Shown: piece by piece, positions 29,804 through 38,815 of the stretch
Layout: every line of letters starts with the position of its first letter
Position numbering within the stretch: the first letter of the stretch is position 1
Source: Gallionella sp.
GTDB lineage: Bacteria; Pseudomonadota; Gammaproteobacteria; Burkholderiales; Gallionellaceae
DNA: 64,000 nt
Assembly: GCA_028699065.1 (NCBI GenBank)
Contig: JAQVVH010000001.1
Coordinates: 576,226-640,225 of the forward strand
Direction: 5' to 3'
Made by a program: the position numbers and the translations under genes
Notes under the pieces: model-generated
Databases searched by the model: none
The model's input: the letters and a program-made list of their open reading frames with translations, nothing else
What the model was told of the DNA's origin: nothing

Positions 29804-31564
29804 ATGAGCACACTTATCGAAATCAAGGTTCCGGACATCGGAGACTTCAAGGAAGTTGTCGTTATCGAAATTGGCGTCAAGCCCGGCGACGCCGTCGCGC
29901 AGGAACACACGCTGATCACGCTGGAAACTGACAAGGCGACACTAGATGTTCCCTCGCCAGTTGCGGGTGTCGTAAAAGAAATGAAGCTCAAGGTTGGCGA
30001 CAAGGTCAGTGAGGGCTCCGTGATTCTGCTGCTAGAAAGCGACGAACAGGCCGTGGCCGCGCCCGCCGCCCAGGAAGCCGCACCGAACACAACGCCGGAA
30101 ACAGCACCCGTCTCCGACACACCCGTGGCCGCAACACCCGCCACCCGGGGCGAGTTTCATGCTGAAGTCGTGGTGCTCGGCGCCGGGCCCGGCGGCTACA
30201 CTGCCGCGTTCCGCGCCGCAGATCTCGGCAAGCAGGTCATCCTGATCGAGAAGCACGCCTCGCTTGGCGGTGTATGCCTCAACGTCGGTTGTATCCCGTC
30301 CAAAGCGCTGCTGCATGTCGCCAAGGTGATTAACGAGGCGGACGAAGTTGCGCATCACGGCGTCACCTTCGGCAAGCCGAAAATCGACATCAATCAGATT
30401 CGCGGCTGGAAGGAAAGCGTGATCGGCAAGCTGACCGGCGGGCTCGCCGCACTGGCCAAGCAGCGCAAGGTGCAAGTCATCCGCGGCGTTGCAAAATTCG
30501 CTACATCGCACCTGCTGGAAGTACAAACCGCCGACGGCGTGAAAACCGTTTCTTTTGACAACTGCATCGTCGCTGCCGGCTCCAGCGTGGCGCGCATCCC
30601 CGGCTTCCCGTATGAGGACGAGCGCATCATCGACTCCACCGGCGCACTGGCACTGAAGGAGGTGCCGAAGCGCATGCTGGTGATCGGCGGCGGCATCATC
30701 GGCCTGGAGATGGCCACGGTGTATGACGCGCTCGGCGCGAAAATCAGCGTCGTCGAACTCATGGACCAGTTGATGCCCGGTGCAGACAAGGACATGGTCA
30801 AGCCGCTGCACAACCGCATCGCCAAGCGTTACGAAGCCATCATGCTGAAGACCAAGGTGACAAAGATTGAGGCCGAGAAAAAAGGCCTCAAGGTCACCTT
30901 CGAAGGCGAACAGGCTCCGGCCGAACCACAACTGTACGACAGCGTGCTGATGGCTGTGGGGCGTCGCCCAAACGGGCGCGAGATCAACGCGGAAGCGGCC
31001 GGCCTTGTCGTCAACGAACGCGGCTTCATCCCGGTCGACAAGCAGATGCGCACCAACGTGCCGCACATCTACGCCATCGGCGACATCGTGGGTGATCCGA
31101 TGCTCGCGCACAAAGCTGTGCATGAAGGCAAGGTGGCAGCTGAAAACATCGCCGGGCACAAGGCATTCTTTGAACCCATGACCATTCCTTCCGTGGCTTA
31201 CACCGATCCGGAAATCGCATGGATGGGGCTCACCGAAACCCAGGCAAAGGCGCAGGGTATCGAATATGAGAAAGGCAACTTTCCGTGGGCTGCCTCAGGC
31301 CGCGCGCTTTCCATCGCACGCGAGGAAGGCGCGACCAAAGTGCTGCTCGATCCCAAGTCTCGCCGCATTCTCGGCATGGGCATCGTCGGCACTAACGCCG
31401 GTGAACTGATCGCCGAAGGTGTGCTGGCACTGGAAATGGGCGCGGACATGGAAGATCTCGGCCTCACCATTCATCCGCACCCGACCCTGTCGGAGACCCT
31501 GTGTTTTGCCGCCGAGATGGCGGAAGGCACGATTACCGACCTGCTCCCGCCGCGAAAGAAATAA
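29804..31564 (+). CDS. lpdA: dihydrolipoyl dehydrogenase with N-terminal lipoyl domain
   Basis: E3 component of pyruvate (or other 2-oxo acid) dehydrogenase. Residues 1-80 form a biotinyl/lipoyl domain with the lipoylated Lys at K44 in ETDKATLDV. An Ala/Pro-rich linker covers about 84-117. The FAD motif [17 protein letters not shown], the redox disulfide C158/C163 in [12 protein letters not shown], the NAD motif [19 protein letters not shown] and the C-terminal HPHPTLSE complete the enzyme. ATG 29804 is chosen ([13 protein letters not shown]). aceE and aceF, often just upstream, are not in this window. Confidence 0.95.
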   Translation: MSTLIEIKVPDIGDFKEVVVIEIGVKPGDAVAQEHTLITLETDKATLDVPSPVAGVVKEMKLKVGDKVSEGSVILLLESDEQAVAAPAAQEAAPNTTPETAPVSDTPVAATPATRGEFHAEVVVLGAGPGGYTAAFRAADLGKQVILIEKHASLGGVCLNVGCIPSKALLHVAKVINEADEVAHHGVTFGKPKIDINQIRGWKESVIGKLTGGLAALAKQRKVQVIRGVAKFATSHLLEVQTADGVKTVSFDNCIVAAGSSVARIPGFPYEDERIIDSTGALALKEVPKRMLVIGGGIIGLEMATVYDALGAKISVVELMDQLMPGADKDMVKPLHNRIAKRYEAIMLKTKVTKIEAEKKGLKVTFEGEQAPAEPQLYDSVLMAVGRRPNGREINAEAAGLVVNERGFIPVDKQMRTNVPHIYAIGDIVGDPMLAHKAVHEGKVAAENIAGHKAFFEPMTIPSVAYTDPEIAWMGLTETQAKAQGIEYEKGNFPWAASGRALSIAREEGATKVLLDPKSRRILGMGIVGTNAGELIAEGVLALEMGADMEDLGLTIHPHPTLSETLCFAAEMAEGTITDLLPPRKK

Positions 31565-31588
31565 CAACCGGCACGGGGCGCATCGACC

Positions 31589-32005
31589 ATGAGCGACCTG
31601 TTCAGTCTCGGCGCCCTGTTCACCAGCAGCCTGCTGGCGGCGACGCTGCTGCCCGGCGGCTCCGAAGCCGTGTTGTTCGGTGTGCTGAAAACCCACCCGG
31701 ACACCTTCTGGCTGGCCCTCGCGCTGGCAACGCTCGGCAATACGCTGGGAGGGATGATCACTTTCGGAATGGGCTGGCTGCTACCGCAGACTCAACAGCT
31801 TAAACACGTCGATAAGATTCGCCGTTACGGTACGCCCGTGCTGCTGCTGGCCTGGGTGCCGCTGCTGGGTGACGCCTTGTGCCTGGCTGCCGGCTGGCTG
31901 CGGCTCAATCCCTGGCTCGCCACCCTCTACATGGGCATCGGAAAGTTCGTACGCTACGGGCTAATTGCTGCCGGCATGCAATACGCCATGCTCTTCGTGC
32001 CGTAA
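31589..32005 (+). CDS. yqaA: YqaA-family small membrane protein
   Basis: 138 residues with several hydrophobic segments and the DedA/SNARE-associated-like pattern LLPGGSEAVLFG...LGNTLGGMITFGMG...PLLGDALCLAAGWLR. The DedA superfamily is linked to lipid transport across the inner membrane; the role of YqaA itself is not known. It ends immediately beside the converging aminopeptidase stop. Confidence 0.85.
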   Translation: MSDLFSLGALFTSSLLAATLLPGGSEAVLFGVLKTHPDTFWLALALATLGNTLGGMITFGMGWLLPQTQQLKHVDKIRRYGTPVLLLAWVPLLGDALCLAAGWLRLNPWLATLYMGIGKFVRYGLIAAGMQYAMLFVP

Positions 32006-33445
32006 TCAGCCCGCGCCCGATTCCCGCAGCATCGCTACCCCCCAAGCCACGCCGAAGCCGGTGACTTCATCAGCCACAATGCCCAGCCCGCCTTCGCAGC
32101 GGCTCGCGGACAAATCCACATGCAGCCAAGGCGTCTCGTGCTCGACAAATCGTTGCAGGAACAGCGTTGCCAGAATGTGGTCGGCTTCGCCAGCAAGGGT
32201 GCACTGTTTGACGTCAGCCACTTTGGATTCCAGCGCCACCGCATAATCTTCGGCCAACGGGAAAGCGCATAGCCGCTCGCCCGTCCGACTGCCCACGCTG
32301 ACCGCCCGTTGCAATAACTCGTCGCGATTACCCAGCACGCCGGAATAGCGGTCGCCCAACGCCGTTGCCATACTGCCGGTAAGCGTCGCGAAATCAATCA
32401 TCAGATCCGGCTTCGCGCGCGAGGCCAACGTCAATGTATCCGCCAGCACCATACGTCCCTCGGCATCGGTATGCACGATTTCGATGTGCGTCCCGTTGAG
32501 CGCCTTCACAACATCGTTCTGCTTGTAAGCCTTAGGGCTGATGTGGTTCTGCGCCAGTGCCAGCCAGCAGTCGATATTCACCGCCAATTTCTGCCGGGTC
32601 GCCGCGAGCAGAATACCCAGCGCGACGGCGGAACCGTTCATATCTTCGTGCATGTTATGCATGTAGCGGGACGGCTTGAGGTTGTGTCCTCCCGTGTCGA
32701 AGCAAATGCCTTTGCCGACCAGCGCCACGGTCTGTTTTGCTTTTGGATGGCGGTAGGAAAGATGCACGATGGCCGCATCCTCAACCTCGCTGCCCTGCGC
32801 CACCGCAACGAATGCACCTGCGCCCAGTTTGCGCAATTTTTTCATGTCGAACGCTTCCTGCTGCCAGCCTTGCGCGCGTGCCAGCTTCTTCACACGCCCG
32901 CGATATATCCCCGGCGTCAGCTCATTCGGCGGCAGGTGGGTCAGCTCGCGACATAATAAATTTCCTTCCGCCTGCGCGCGCAAGGCTTCGAACGGTTTGC
33001 GATCCACCTCTCCATGCAACATGATCTTCTGCAGCGGCTTGCGCTCGTCTGTCTGCTTGTGCACCGGCAAAAGCGCGGCGTTCACCCATGCCCCGTAAAC
33101 GGCAAATTCGGCGGCACGCTGCGCGACATTCCCGGATACCACGATGGCAATCCCTTTGGGCTGTTCCTGCAACAACAATTGCAGGGCCTTGCGCACCAGC
33201 ACCTGCTGTGCAAATGCGTCTTTTGTTTCATCCAGCATCGCCCAAGCTACCAACGTCCCATCCGACGCATTCGCCGCTACAGGCGTTTTCGCCAACTCGT
33301 CCGCTTTCATGGCGCGGCGCTTGAGCACCGTGCTCAATAGCCCGCCATGTGGCGTATCCTTGGCCACAGCAGACGCCGTCGTAAGCAGCACCAGAACATG
33401 ACTCATGCTGGGCAGGATTTTGGAAAAAGTGAGTTGTGCTAGCAT
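32006..33445 (-). CDS. M17-family leucyl aminopeptidase
   Basis: Two-metal cytosolic aminopeptidase. The catalytic domain has [11 protein letters not shown] (Lys and Asp metal ligands), the second lysine in NLKPS, an Asp in MHEDMNGSA, and [14 protein letters not shown], the M17 signature with a His where Asn is usual. The N-terminal domain is distinct from PepA. Starts at 33406 (MSHVLVLL) and TTG 33466 are possible. I prefer ATG 33445 because GAGG lies 6 nt upstream and a consensus -10 lies at 33478-33483. Confidence 0.88.
   Translation of the reverse strand: MLAQLTFSKILPSMSHVLVLLTTASAVAKDTPHGGLLSTVLKRRAMKADELAKTPVAANASDGTLVAWAMLDETKDAFAQQVLVRKALQLLLQEQPKGIAIVVSGNVAQRAAEFAVYGAWVNAALLPVHKQTDERKPLQKIMLHGEVDRKPFEALRAQAEGNLLCRELTHLPPNELTPGIYRGRVKKLARAQGWQQEAFDMKKLRKLGAGAFVAVAQGSEVEDAAIVHLSYRHPKAKQTVALVGKGICFDTGGHNLKPSRYMHNMHEDMNGSAVALGILLAATRQKLAVNIDCWLALAQNHISPKAYKQNDVVKALNGTHIEIVHTDAEGRMVLADTLTLASRAKPDLMIDFATLTGSMATALGDRYSGVLGNRDELLQRAVSVGSRTGERLCAFPLAEDYAVALESKVADVKQCTLAGEADHILATLFLQRFVEHETPWLHVDLSASRCEGGLGIVADEVTGFGVAWGVAMLRESGAG
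33437..33445 (+). promoter_or_regulatory. candidate extended -10 of thyA-folA-blc
   Basis: TG-C-TAGCAT followed by TGCGGCC, about 50 bp before the thyA ATG. It overlaps the aminopeptidase start on the other strand. Confidence 0.35.
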
Positions 33446-33477
33446 TGCGGCCTCGAATTTAGTCAATGAACGTCGCG

Positions 33478-33483
33478 ATTATA
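33478..33483 (-). promoter_or_regulatory. candidate -10 of the M17 aminopeptidase gene
   Basis: A consensus TATAAT on the minus strand followed by CGCGACG. Predicted start near 33471, giving a leader of about 26 nt to ATG 33445. Confidence 0.45.
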
Positions 33484-33494
33484 CGGGCTACCCC

Positions 33495-34289
33495 ATGCGC
33501 CAATACCTCGATCTGATGCAACACGTGCTGGACCACGGCACCACCAAATCCGACCGGACCGGCACCGGCACGACCAGCGTTTTCGGCTACCAGATGCGCT
33601 TCAATCTGCAGGACGGCTTCCCGCTTGTGACCACTAAAAAGTGTCACCTGCGCTCGATTATTCACGAGCTGTTGTGGTTTTTGCAGGGCAGCACCAACAT
33701 CAAATATCTCAAAGAAAACGGTGTTTCCATCTGGGATGAATGGGCCGATGAGCAAGGCAACCTCGGCCCGGTATACGGAAAGCAGTGGCGTTCGTGGGAG
33801 GCTATCGACGGCCGCGTGATCGACCAGATCAAGATCGCCGTCGACCAGCTCAAGAACAATCCCGATTCCCGCCGTATCATCGTGTCTGCCTGGAACGTGG
33901 GCGAATTGGACAAAATGGCGCTCGCGCCCTGTCATGCTTTTTTCCAGTTCTATGTCGCGGACGGCAAGCTCTCCTGCCAGCTCTACCAGCGCAGCGCCGA
34001 TATCTTCCTCGGTGTGCCGTTCAACATCGCGAGCTATGCGCTGCTGACGATGATGATGGCGCAGGTGTGCGGGCTGGAATACGGCGACTTCGTGCATACC
34101 TTCGGCGATGCGCACCTGTATTCCAACCACATGGAACAGACAGCACTGCAACTATCACGCGAGCCGCACCCGCTGCCGACGATGCGCATCAATCCCGACG
34201 TGAAGGATATTCACGGCTTCAGGTTTGAGGATTTCACGCTGGAAGGCTACGACCCGCATCCCGCAATCAAGGCCCCGGTTGCGGTATGA
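33495..34289 (+). CDS. thyA: thymidylate synthase
   Basis: Methylates dUMP to dTMP using methylene-THF. Exactly 264 residues, as in E. coli, with the nucleophile at C146 in [30 protein letters not shown] and the C-terminal IKAPVAV are intact. ATG 33495 ([11 protein letters not shown]) is chosen; the frame is open 30 codons further upstream. Overlaps folA by ATGA, which supplies its THF. Confidence 0.98.
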   Translation: MRQYLDLMQHVLDHGTTKSDRTGTGTTSVFGYQMRFNLQDGFPLVTTKKCHLRSIIHELLWFLQGSTNIKYLKENGVSIWDEWADEQGNLGPVYGKQWRSWEAIDGRVIDQIKIAVDQLKNNPDSRRIIVSAWNVGELDKMALAPCHAFFQFYVADGKLSCQLYQRSADIFLGVPFNIASYALLTMMMAQVCGLEYGDFVHTFGDAHLYSNHMEQTALQLSREPHPLPTMRINPDVKDIHGFRFEDFTLEGYDPHPAIKAPVAV

Positions 34290-34771
34290 GCATCGCCATT
34301 ATCGTGGCCATGGCCAGCAACCATACCATCGGCATCAACAACACTTTGCCCTGGCGCTGTCCGACTGATCTGCAACACTTCAAGGCACTGACCATGGGAC
34401 ACCATATGATCATGGGCCGCAAGACATTCGATTCAATCGGCAAGCCGCTGCCGGGTCGCACGACCATCGTCGTCACGCGCAATCCCGATCTGCAAATTCC
34501 GGGCTGCACAACGGCGGCCTCTTTGCCGGAAGCATTGGCCGCATGCGCCGGCGATCCTCAAATCTTTATCGTGGGAGGCGCTGAAATTTATGCACAAGCC
34601 CTGCCGCTGGCAGATACCTTGTACATCACAGAAATCAAAAAACCTGTCGAGGGAGACGCACATTTCCCGGACTTTGGCTTGGATGTCTGGCAGGAAATAG
34701 CGCGTGAATCCCAGCAGCAAACTGAACCGCAGCCTTTATCTTTTGACTTTGTTACCTATCGCCGCCGATGA
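34286..34771 (+). CDS. folA: dihydrofolate reductase
   Basis: Regenerates tetrahydrofolate from the dihydrofolate made by ThyA. 161 residues with the catalytic Asp (about D28) in [28 protein letters not shown] and the NADPH-binding [14 protein letters not shown]. Coupled to thyA and to blc by ATGA overlaps at both ends. Confidence 0.97.
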   Translation: MSIAIIVAMASNHTIGINNTLPWRCPTDLQHFKALTMGHHMIMGRKTFDSIGKPLPGRTTIVVTRNPDLQIPGCTTAASLPEALAACAGDPQIFIVGGAEIYAQALPLADTLYITEIKKPVEGDAHFPDFGLDVWQEIARESQQQTEPQPLSFDFVTYRRR

Positions 34772-35301
34772 AACGCCCGCTCTCTATTCTTCTGACATTT
34801 CCCTTCTTTTTGCTCACCTCGCTGGCGCAGGCAGCTGACGTACTCCCGCCCGTACGCAGCGTCGCACAAGTCGATCTCGAACGTTATGTCGGAAAGTGGT
34901 ATGAAATCGGGGCCTTCCCGATGTATTTCCAGCGCCACTGCACCGGCAACAGCACCGCAGAATATGCGCTAAAGCCGGATGGCGAGATTCGAGTCACCAA
35001 CCGCTGTCGCACCCGCGAGGGCAGCGACGAAGCGCTCGGAAATGCCTGGGCACCCGATTCGGCAAAACCCGGACAGCTCAAGGTTTCCTTCTTCTGGCCA
35101 TTTCGCTCGGACTACTGGATCATCGGTCTGGATAACGAATATCGCTGGGCGGTCGTCGGCAATCCAAACCGGAAATATCTGTGGATTCTGTCGCGCACAC
35201 CGGTCTTGCCACCGCCGCTTCTGGATGCCGCCCTGCAGGCCGCGCGCCTGCAACATTACGATCTAACGCCGCTGAAGTACACGCCCCAGACTCAACCCTG
35301 A
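34768..35301 (+). CDS. blc: Blc-type lipocalin, secreted without lipobox
   Basis: A 177-residue bacterial lipocalin. The GxW motif is YVGKWYEIGAFPMYFQR, followed by NRCRTREG and the strand DYWIIGLDNEYRWAVVGNPNRKYLWILSR. The N-terminus is a signal peptide with cleavage predicted at AQA-AD. It has no Cys at the cleavage site, so unlike E. coli Blc it should be a soluble periplasmic protein, not an outer-membrane lipoprotein. Family members bind lipids such as lysophospholipids. Coupled to folA by ATGA. Confidence 0.9.
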   Translation: MKRPLSILLTFPFFLLTSLAQAADVLPPVRSVAQVDLERYVGKWYEIGAFPMYFQRHCTGNSTAEYALKPDGEIRVTNRCRTREGSDEALGNAWAPDSAKPGQLKVSFFWPFRSDYWIIGLDNEYRWAVVGNPNRKYLWILSRTPVLPPPLLDAALQAARLQHYDLTPLKYTPQTQP

Positions 35302-35314
35302 AGCTGCTCACCCG

Positions 35315-36058
35315 TCAAAGTTCGCGTTCCAGCTGTATCCGCAAGGTGTTTCGGGGCGCTGCCTGACTCACCCCGAATAGCCAGGCAGCATTAAATTTAA
35401 TGGGCTCTTCACCGCCAAATGGCAGCTTGCCGAAGAGGGCCGGCCCGGCACGATGATTCTGTTGGGCGGCACCATCCCAACGGTCCCATTGCCCCAATTC
35501 GCCAAAACCTTGCACGCCGAACGCCAGCACGTCCTTACGATACTGCCGGACTTGCCACTGATAGCCCAGATTGGTGACATAGGCCGCGCCATGTTCGTCC
35601 GCATGGCCAAACGCGCGCTCGAATAGCACATTGGCATTCAGTTGCCACGCGCCGGCATACGTTTGGAATAGCGGCCCCAGCTTGACTTCCCACGGCGCCC
35701 CCGTCTGTAATGGCGCTTCCAGCTCGGTTACAAAGCCAACCTCATAGTTGGTTGCCGAGACAGGCGTCAGTTTGATCTTGTTTTCCCATTCGAGATAATC
35801 GCTGTCCGCCGCGCCGCCGTTTTTCAACTTAAGGGCGACCTCACTGAACCAGCGCTCGCTTACGCCATAACCGAGACCCAGGCTGGCCACTTGAGGACGC
35901 GCCCCGGCATTGGCGCTGGCCGCGCCATAACTGACATCCAGTTCAAGTTCGCCCTGTTCAACTTTGGGTGTCAGTACATAATCCGCAGGGCCCGCCGTTG
36001 CCGAGGCTGTCAGCAGCATCCCGAATATTCCGTATTGCAATTGTTCCCAAGTCTTCAC
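35315..36058 (-). CDS. unidentified envelope protein, predicted beta-barrel
   Basis: 247 residues starting with GTG (AGGGAG ribosome binding site 7 nt upstream). A signal peptide (about 1-22, ending ASATA-GPADY) leads to a mature chain of alternating polar/hydrophobic strands (LELDVSYGAAS, LGLGYGVSERWFSEVALKL, YEVGFVTELEAPL, FGVQGFGELGQW). It ends NTLRIQLEREL, so the last strand lacks the usual aromatic end residue. I do not recognise the family; it may be an outer-membrane protein. A Fur-box-like site lies 40-55 bp upstream, suggesting iron control (inference). Confidence 0.7.
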   Translation of the reverse strand: MKTWEQLQYGIFGMLLTASATAGPADYVLTPKVEQGELELDVSYGAASANAGARPQVASLGLGYGVSERWFSEVALKLKNGGAADSDYLEWENKIKLTPVSATNYEVGFVTELEAPLQTGAPWEVKLGPLFQTYAGAWQLNANVLFERAFGHADEHGAAYVTNLGYQWQVRQYRKDVLAFGVQGFGELGQWDRWDGAAQQNHRAGPALFGKLPFGGEEPIKFNAAWLFGVSQAAPRNTLRIQLEREL

Positions 36059-36097
36059 TGCGCGCTCCCTGATTAGACGTTACTGAATTTATGCAAA

Positions 36098-36112
36098 CGA
36101 TAATCATTCTCA
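36098..36112. promoter_or_regulatory. Fur box between the envelope gene and fur
   Basis: On the minus strand TGAGAATGATTATCG matches the 7-1-7 consensus TGATAATnATTATCA at 12 of 14 positions. It lies in the 111 bp divergent region and could serve either or both genes. Confidence 0.65.
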
Positions 36113-36113
36113 T

Positions 36114-36147
36114 TTGCAATTGCAAGCACTTTCGGGCAGGATAGAAA
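36114..36147 (+). promoter_or_regulatory. TTGCAA direct repeat/palindrome and candidate fur promoter
   Basis: TTGCAATTGCAA (36114-36125) is a perfect 12 bp palindrome and also two copies of TTGCAA. The second copy (36120-36125) with a 16 bp spacer and TAGAAA (36142-36147) forms a plausible fur promoter next to the Fur box. Confidence 0.45.
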
Positions 36148-36169
36148 CGAATGCTGTGGAGAAACCGCA

Positions 36170-36601
36170 ATGGATGCTGCACAACCTGAAAATCTTAAAA
36201 ACGCCGGTCTCAAATTCACCCTGCCCCGACTGAAGGTGCTGGAGCTGTTTCAGCGCAGCGAAGTCCGCCATTTGAGTGCGGAAGACGTCTACAAGCGCCT
36301 GCTTGCGGACGGCGAGACCGTCGGGCTGGCAACGGTGTACCGCGTGCTGACACAGTTTGCACAGGCGGGTCTGCTCACCCGACACAATTTCGAGGGTGGC
36401 AAGTCTGTGTTCGAATTGAACGAAGGCAGCCACCATGATCACATGGTGTGCCTTCAATGCGGTCACGTGGAAGAGTTCTTCGACAGCGCCATCGAAGCCC
36501 GGCAAAAAAAGATCGCAACAGAACTGGGCTTTGAGATCCACGATCACTCGCTGCACATCTATGCCGACTGCACCCGAAAAAGCTGCCCGAACCGGCGCTG
36601 A
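36170..36601 (+). CDS. fur: ferric uptake regulator Fur
   Basis: Iron-responsive repressor of 143 residues. The winged helix contains LKFTLPRLKVLELFQ and the recognition helix VGLATVYRVLTQF. The metal and dimerisation domain begins HHDHMVCLQCGHVEEF, and a second Cys pair sits in CTRKSCP near the end (structural zinc). A TGGAG site lies 8 nt before ATG 36170. The motif form is Fur rather than Zur or PerR. The Fur box upstream suggests autoregulation. Confidence 0.93.
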   Translation: MDAAQPENLKNAGLKFTLPRLKVLELFQRSEVRHLSAEDVYKRLLADGETVGLATVYRVLTQFAQAGLLTRHNFEGGKSVFELNEGSHHDHMVCLQCGHVEEFFDSAIEARQKKIATELGFEIHDHSLHIYADCTRKSCPNRR

Positions 36602-36621
36602 TCCCAATCCTGCACCTTCGG

Positions 36622-36627
36622 TATAAT
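36622..36627 (+). promoter_or_regulatory. candidate -10 of rlhA (leaderless)
   Basis: A consensus TATAAT followed by CGCGCCGC and then ATG at 36636. Initiation about 7 nt downstream would place the start codon at or near the mRNA 5' end. No ribosome binding site is present, and the -35 is weak. Confidence 0.5.
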
Positions 36628-36635
36628 CGCGCCGC

Positions 36636-38582
36636 ATGTCAGCATCCAATTCATACCTCGAACTCCTCGCCCCCGCAAAAACCGCCGCCATCGGCCGCGA
36701 AGCCATTCTTCATGGCGCGGATGCGGTTTACATCGGCGGGCCGTCATTCGGTGCGCGCGACAAAGCCGGTAATTCAATCCAGGATATTGCGGAACTGGTG
36801 CAATACGCGCACCGCTTCCACGCAAAAATCTACGTCACGCTGAATACCATTCTGCACGATGCCGAGCTGGAGTCCGCGCGCAAGCTGGCTTACGACTGCC
36901 ACGACATCGGGGTCGACGCGCTGATCGTGCAGGACATGGCGCTGCTCGAACTCGACCTGCCTCCCATCGATTTGCATGCCTCAACACAATGCGACATTCG
37001 CACGCCGGAGAAAGCGCGCTTCCTGGCCGAAGTCGGTTTCTCGCAACTGGTGCTGGCGCGCGAACTGACCCTGGACGAGATCGCGAGGATACGCGCCGCC
37101 GTCCCGCAAGACACCGTGATTGAGCACTTCATCCACGGTGCGCTGTGCGTCGCTTACTCCGGCCAGTGCAACATCAGCCACGCGCACACCGGCCGCAGCG
37201 CCAACCGTGGTGATTGTTCGCAGGCGTGCCGTCTGCCCTACACACTGGAAGACGACAAGGGCCAAATCGTCGCGTTCGAGAAACACTTGCTGTCGGTGAA
37301 GGACAACAACCAGAGCGAAAATTTGAACGCGCTGATCGCTGCAGGCGTGCGCAGCTTCAAAATCGAGGGACGCTACAAGGACGTGCCTTACGTAAAAAAT
37401 ATCACGGGACATTACCGCCGCCTGCTCGATGCCCTACTGGAAGGGCGCAGCGATTTGCACCCCGCCGCCAGCGGCCGCACCCAACTTTTTTTCACGCCCG
37501 ACCCGGACAAGACCTTCCATCGCGGCGCGACCGATTATTTTGCCACCGGCCGAAAAGCGGATATCGGCGCGTTCGACGCACCCAGCTTCGTCGGCTTGCC
37601 GCTGGGCACGGTTAGCAAGCTCGGCCCGGACTGGTTCGAGATCGAAACGAACGAGACCCTGTCCAACGGCGATGGGCTGAACTATCTGCACAAGCGCGAG
37701 ACGCGCGGCATTCGCGCCAACACGGTGAAACAGCTGGGCGGCGTTTGGCGCGTGTGGCCAAATGAAAAGATGTTCGGGCTGGAAGGTTTGCGTGCCGGCC
37801 TGAGCATCAACCGCAACAGTGACCAGGCATGGGAAGCCACGCTGGCGAAAAAATCCGCCGAACGCAAAATCGGCGTGCACGCTCAGTTTGCCGAAACCGC
37901 GCAGGGTTTCGCGCTCACCCTCACCGACGAAGATGACATTCGCGTCACGGTCGAAACCGTTTTCGAAAAACAACCTGCGCAACACCCCGCGGAAGCCGAG
38001 GAGGCCTTACGGGCGCAAATTTCACGGCTGGGCAACACCGATTTCGAACTGGATGAGCTGAATGTTCAATGGTCGCAGCCGCAATTTGTGCCCAGTTCGC
38101 TGCTCAACCAGTTGCGACGCGACGCGGCAGGAAAATTACTCGCGGCGCGCCTGACCGACTACCGGCGCCTGCCTCGCAAACCCGCCGCCGAGCCGCCCGC
38201 GAAATATCCGGAAGAAGCGCTTTCCTTCCTCGCCAACGTTTATAACAGCGCCGCGCGGCGCTTCTACGAAAAACATGGCGTCAAGCTTATCGCCGCCGCC
38301 TACGAGGCGCACAAGGAAGCCGGCGAAGTGTCGCTGATGATCACCCGCCACTGCATACGCTATTCGCTGAGCTTGTGCCCGAAACAGGCCAAAGGCGTGA
38401 TCGGCGTGCAGGGCCAGGTGCGCGCCGAACCGATGACATTGGTCAACGGCAGCGAACGGCTGCGACTGGAATTCGATTGCAAAGCCTGTGAAATGCATGT
38501 GCTGGGCAAGGCAAAGAAACACATTCTCCAGTCACCGTCGCCGACGGTCGTACCCGTCGCCTTCCATGCGCGCCGCCCATGA
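36636..38582 (+). CDS. rlhA: 23S rRNA C2501 hydroxylase, peptidase U32 family
   Basis: 648 residues, matching E. coli RlhA (YdcP, 653), which is needed for 5-hydroxycytidine at C2501 of 23S rRNA. The U32 signature EHFIHGALCVAYSGQCNIS is intact. Further cysteines are in GDCSQACRLPY. The long C-terminal DUF3656-type region, ending with a Cys-containing FDCKACEMHVLGKAK, distinguishes it from the shorter U32 proteins. The start is fixed by LELLAPAK, the family N-terminus. Coupled to the next gene by ATGA. Confidence 0.88.
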   Translation: MSASNSYLELLAPAKTAAIGREAILHGADAVYIGGPSFGARDKAGNSIQDIAELVQYAHRFHAKIYVTLNTILHDAELESARKLAYDCHDIGVDALIVQDMALLELDLPPIDLHASTQCDIRTPEKARFLAEVGFSQLVLARELTLDEIARIRAAVPQDTVIEHFIHGALCVAYSGQCNISHAHTGRSANRGDCSQACRLPYTLEDDKGQIVAFEKHLLSVKDNNQSENLNALIAAGVRSFKIEGRYKDVPYVKNITGHYRRLLDALLEGRSDLHPAASGRTQLFFTPDPDKTFHRGATDYFATGRKADIGAFDAPSFVGLPLGTVSKLGPDWFEIETNETLSNGDGLNYLHKRETRGIRANTVKQLGGVWRVWPNEKMFGLEGLRAGLSINRNSDQAWEATLAKKSAERKIGVHAQFAETAQGFALTLTDEDDIRVTVETVFEKQPAQHPAEAEEALRAQISRLGNTDFELDELNVQWSQPQFVPSSLLNQLRRDAAGKLLAARLTDYRRLPRKPAAEPPAKYPEEALSFLANVYNSAARRFYEKHGVKLIAAAYEAHKEAGEVSLMITRHCIRYSLSLCPKQAKGVIGVQGQVRAEPMTLVNGSERLRLEFDCKACEMHVLGKAKKHILQSPSPTVVPVAFHARRP

Positions 38583-38815
38583 GGCAAATCCAGCTTGAGC
38601 GCCTGTGCACTACGCGCATGCCCTTTGGCAAATATGAGGGCCGTCTCATCGCGGACTTGCCGGGGCGCTATTTAAACTGGTTTGCGCGCAAGGGCTTCCC
38701 GTCCGGCGAGCTGGGGCAACTACTCGCATTAATGCACGAGATTGATCACAACGGTCTGGGTGCCCTGCTGGAACCGCTGCGCAGGCTCCATTCAGCGCAA
38801 AAGGAAATCACATGA
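38579..38815 (+). CDS. DUF3820 small protein
   Basis: 78 residues with the family core MPFGKYEGRLIADLPGRYLNWFARKGFPSGELG split over residues 14-46. The domain is annotated as a putative quorum-sensing-regulated virulence factor in Pseudomonas, but its action is unknown. Soluble, probably one small alpha/beta domain. It overlaps rlhA upstream and the transporter downstream by ATGA, so all three are translationally coupled. Confidence 0.85.
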   Translation: MRQIQLERLCTTRMPFGKYEGRLIADLPGRYLNWFARKGFPSGELGQLLALMHEIDHNGLGALLEPLRRLHSAQKEIT

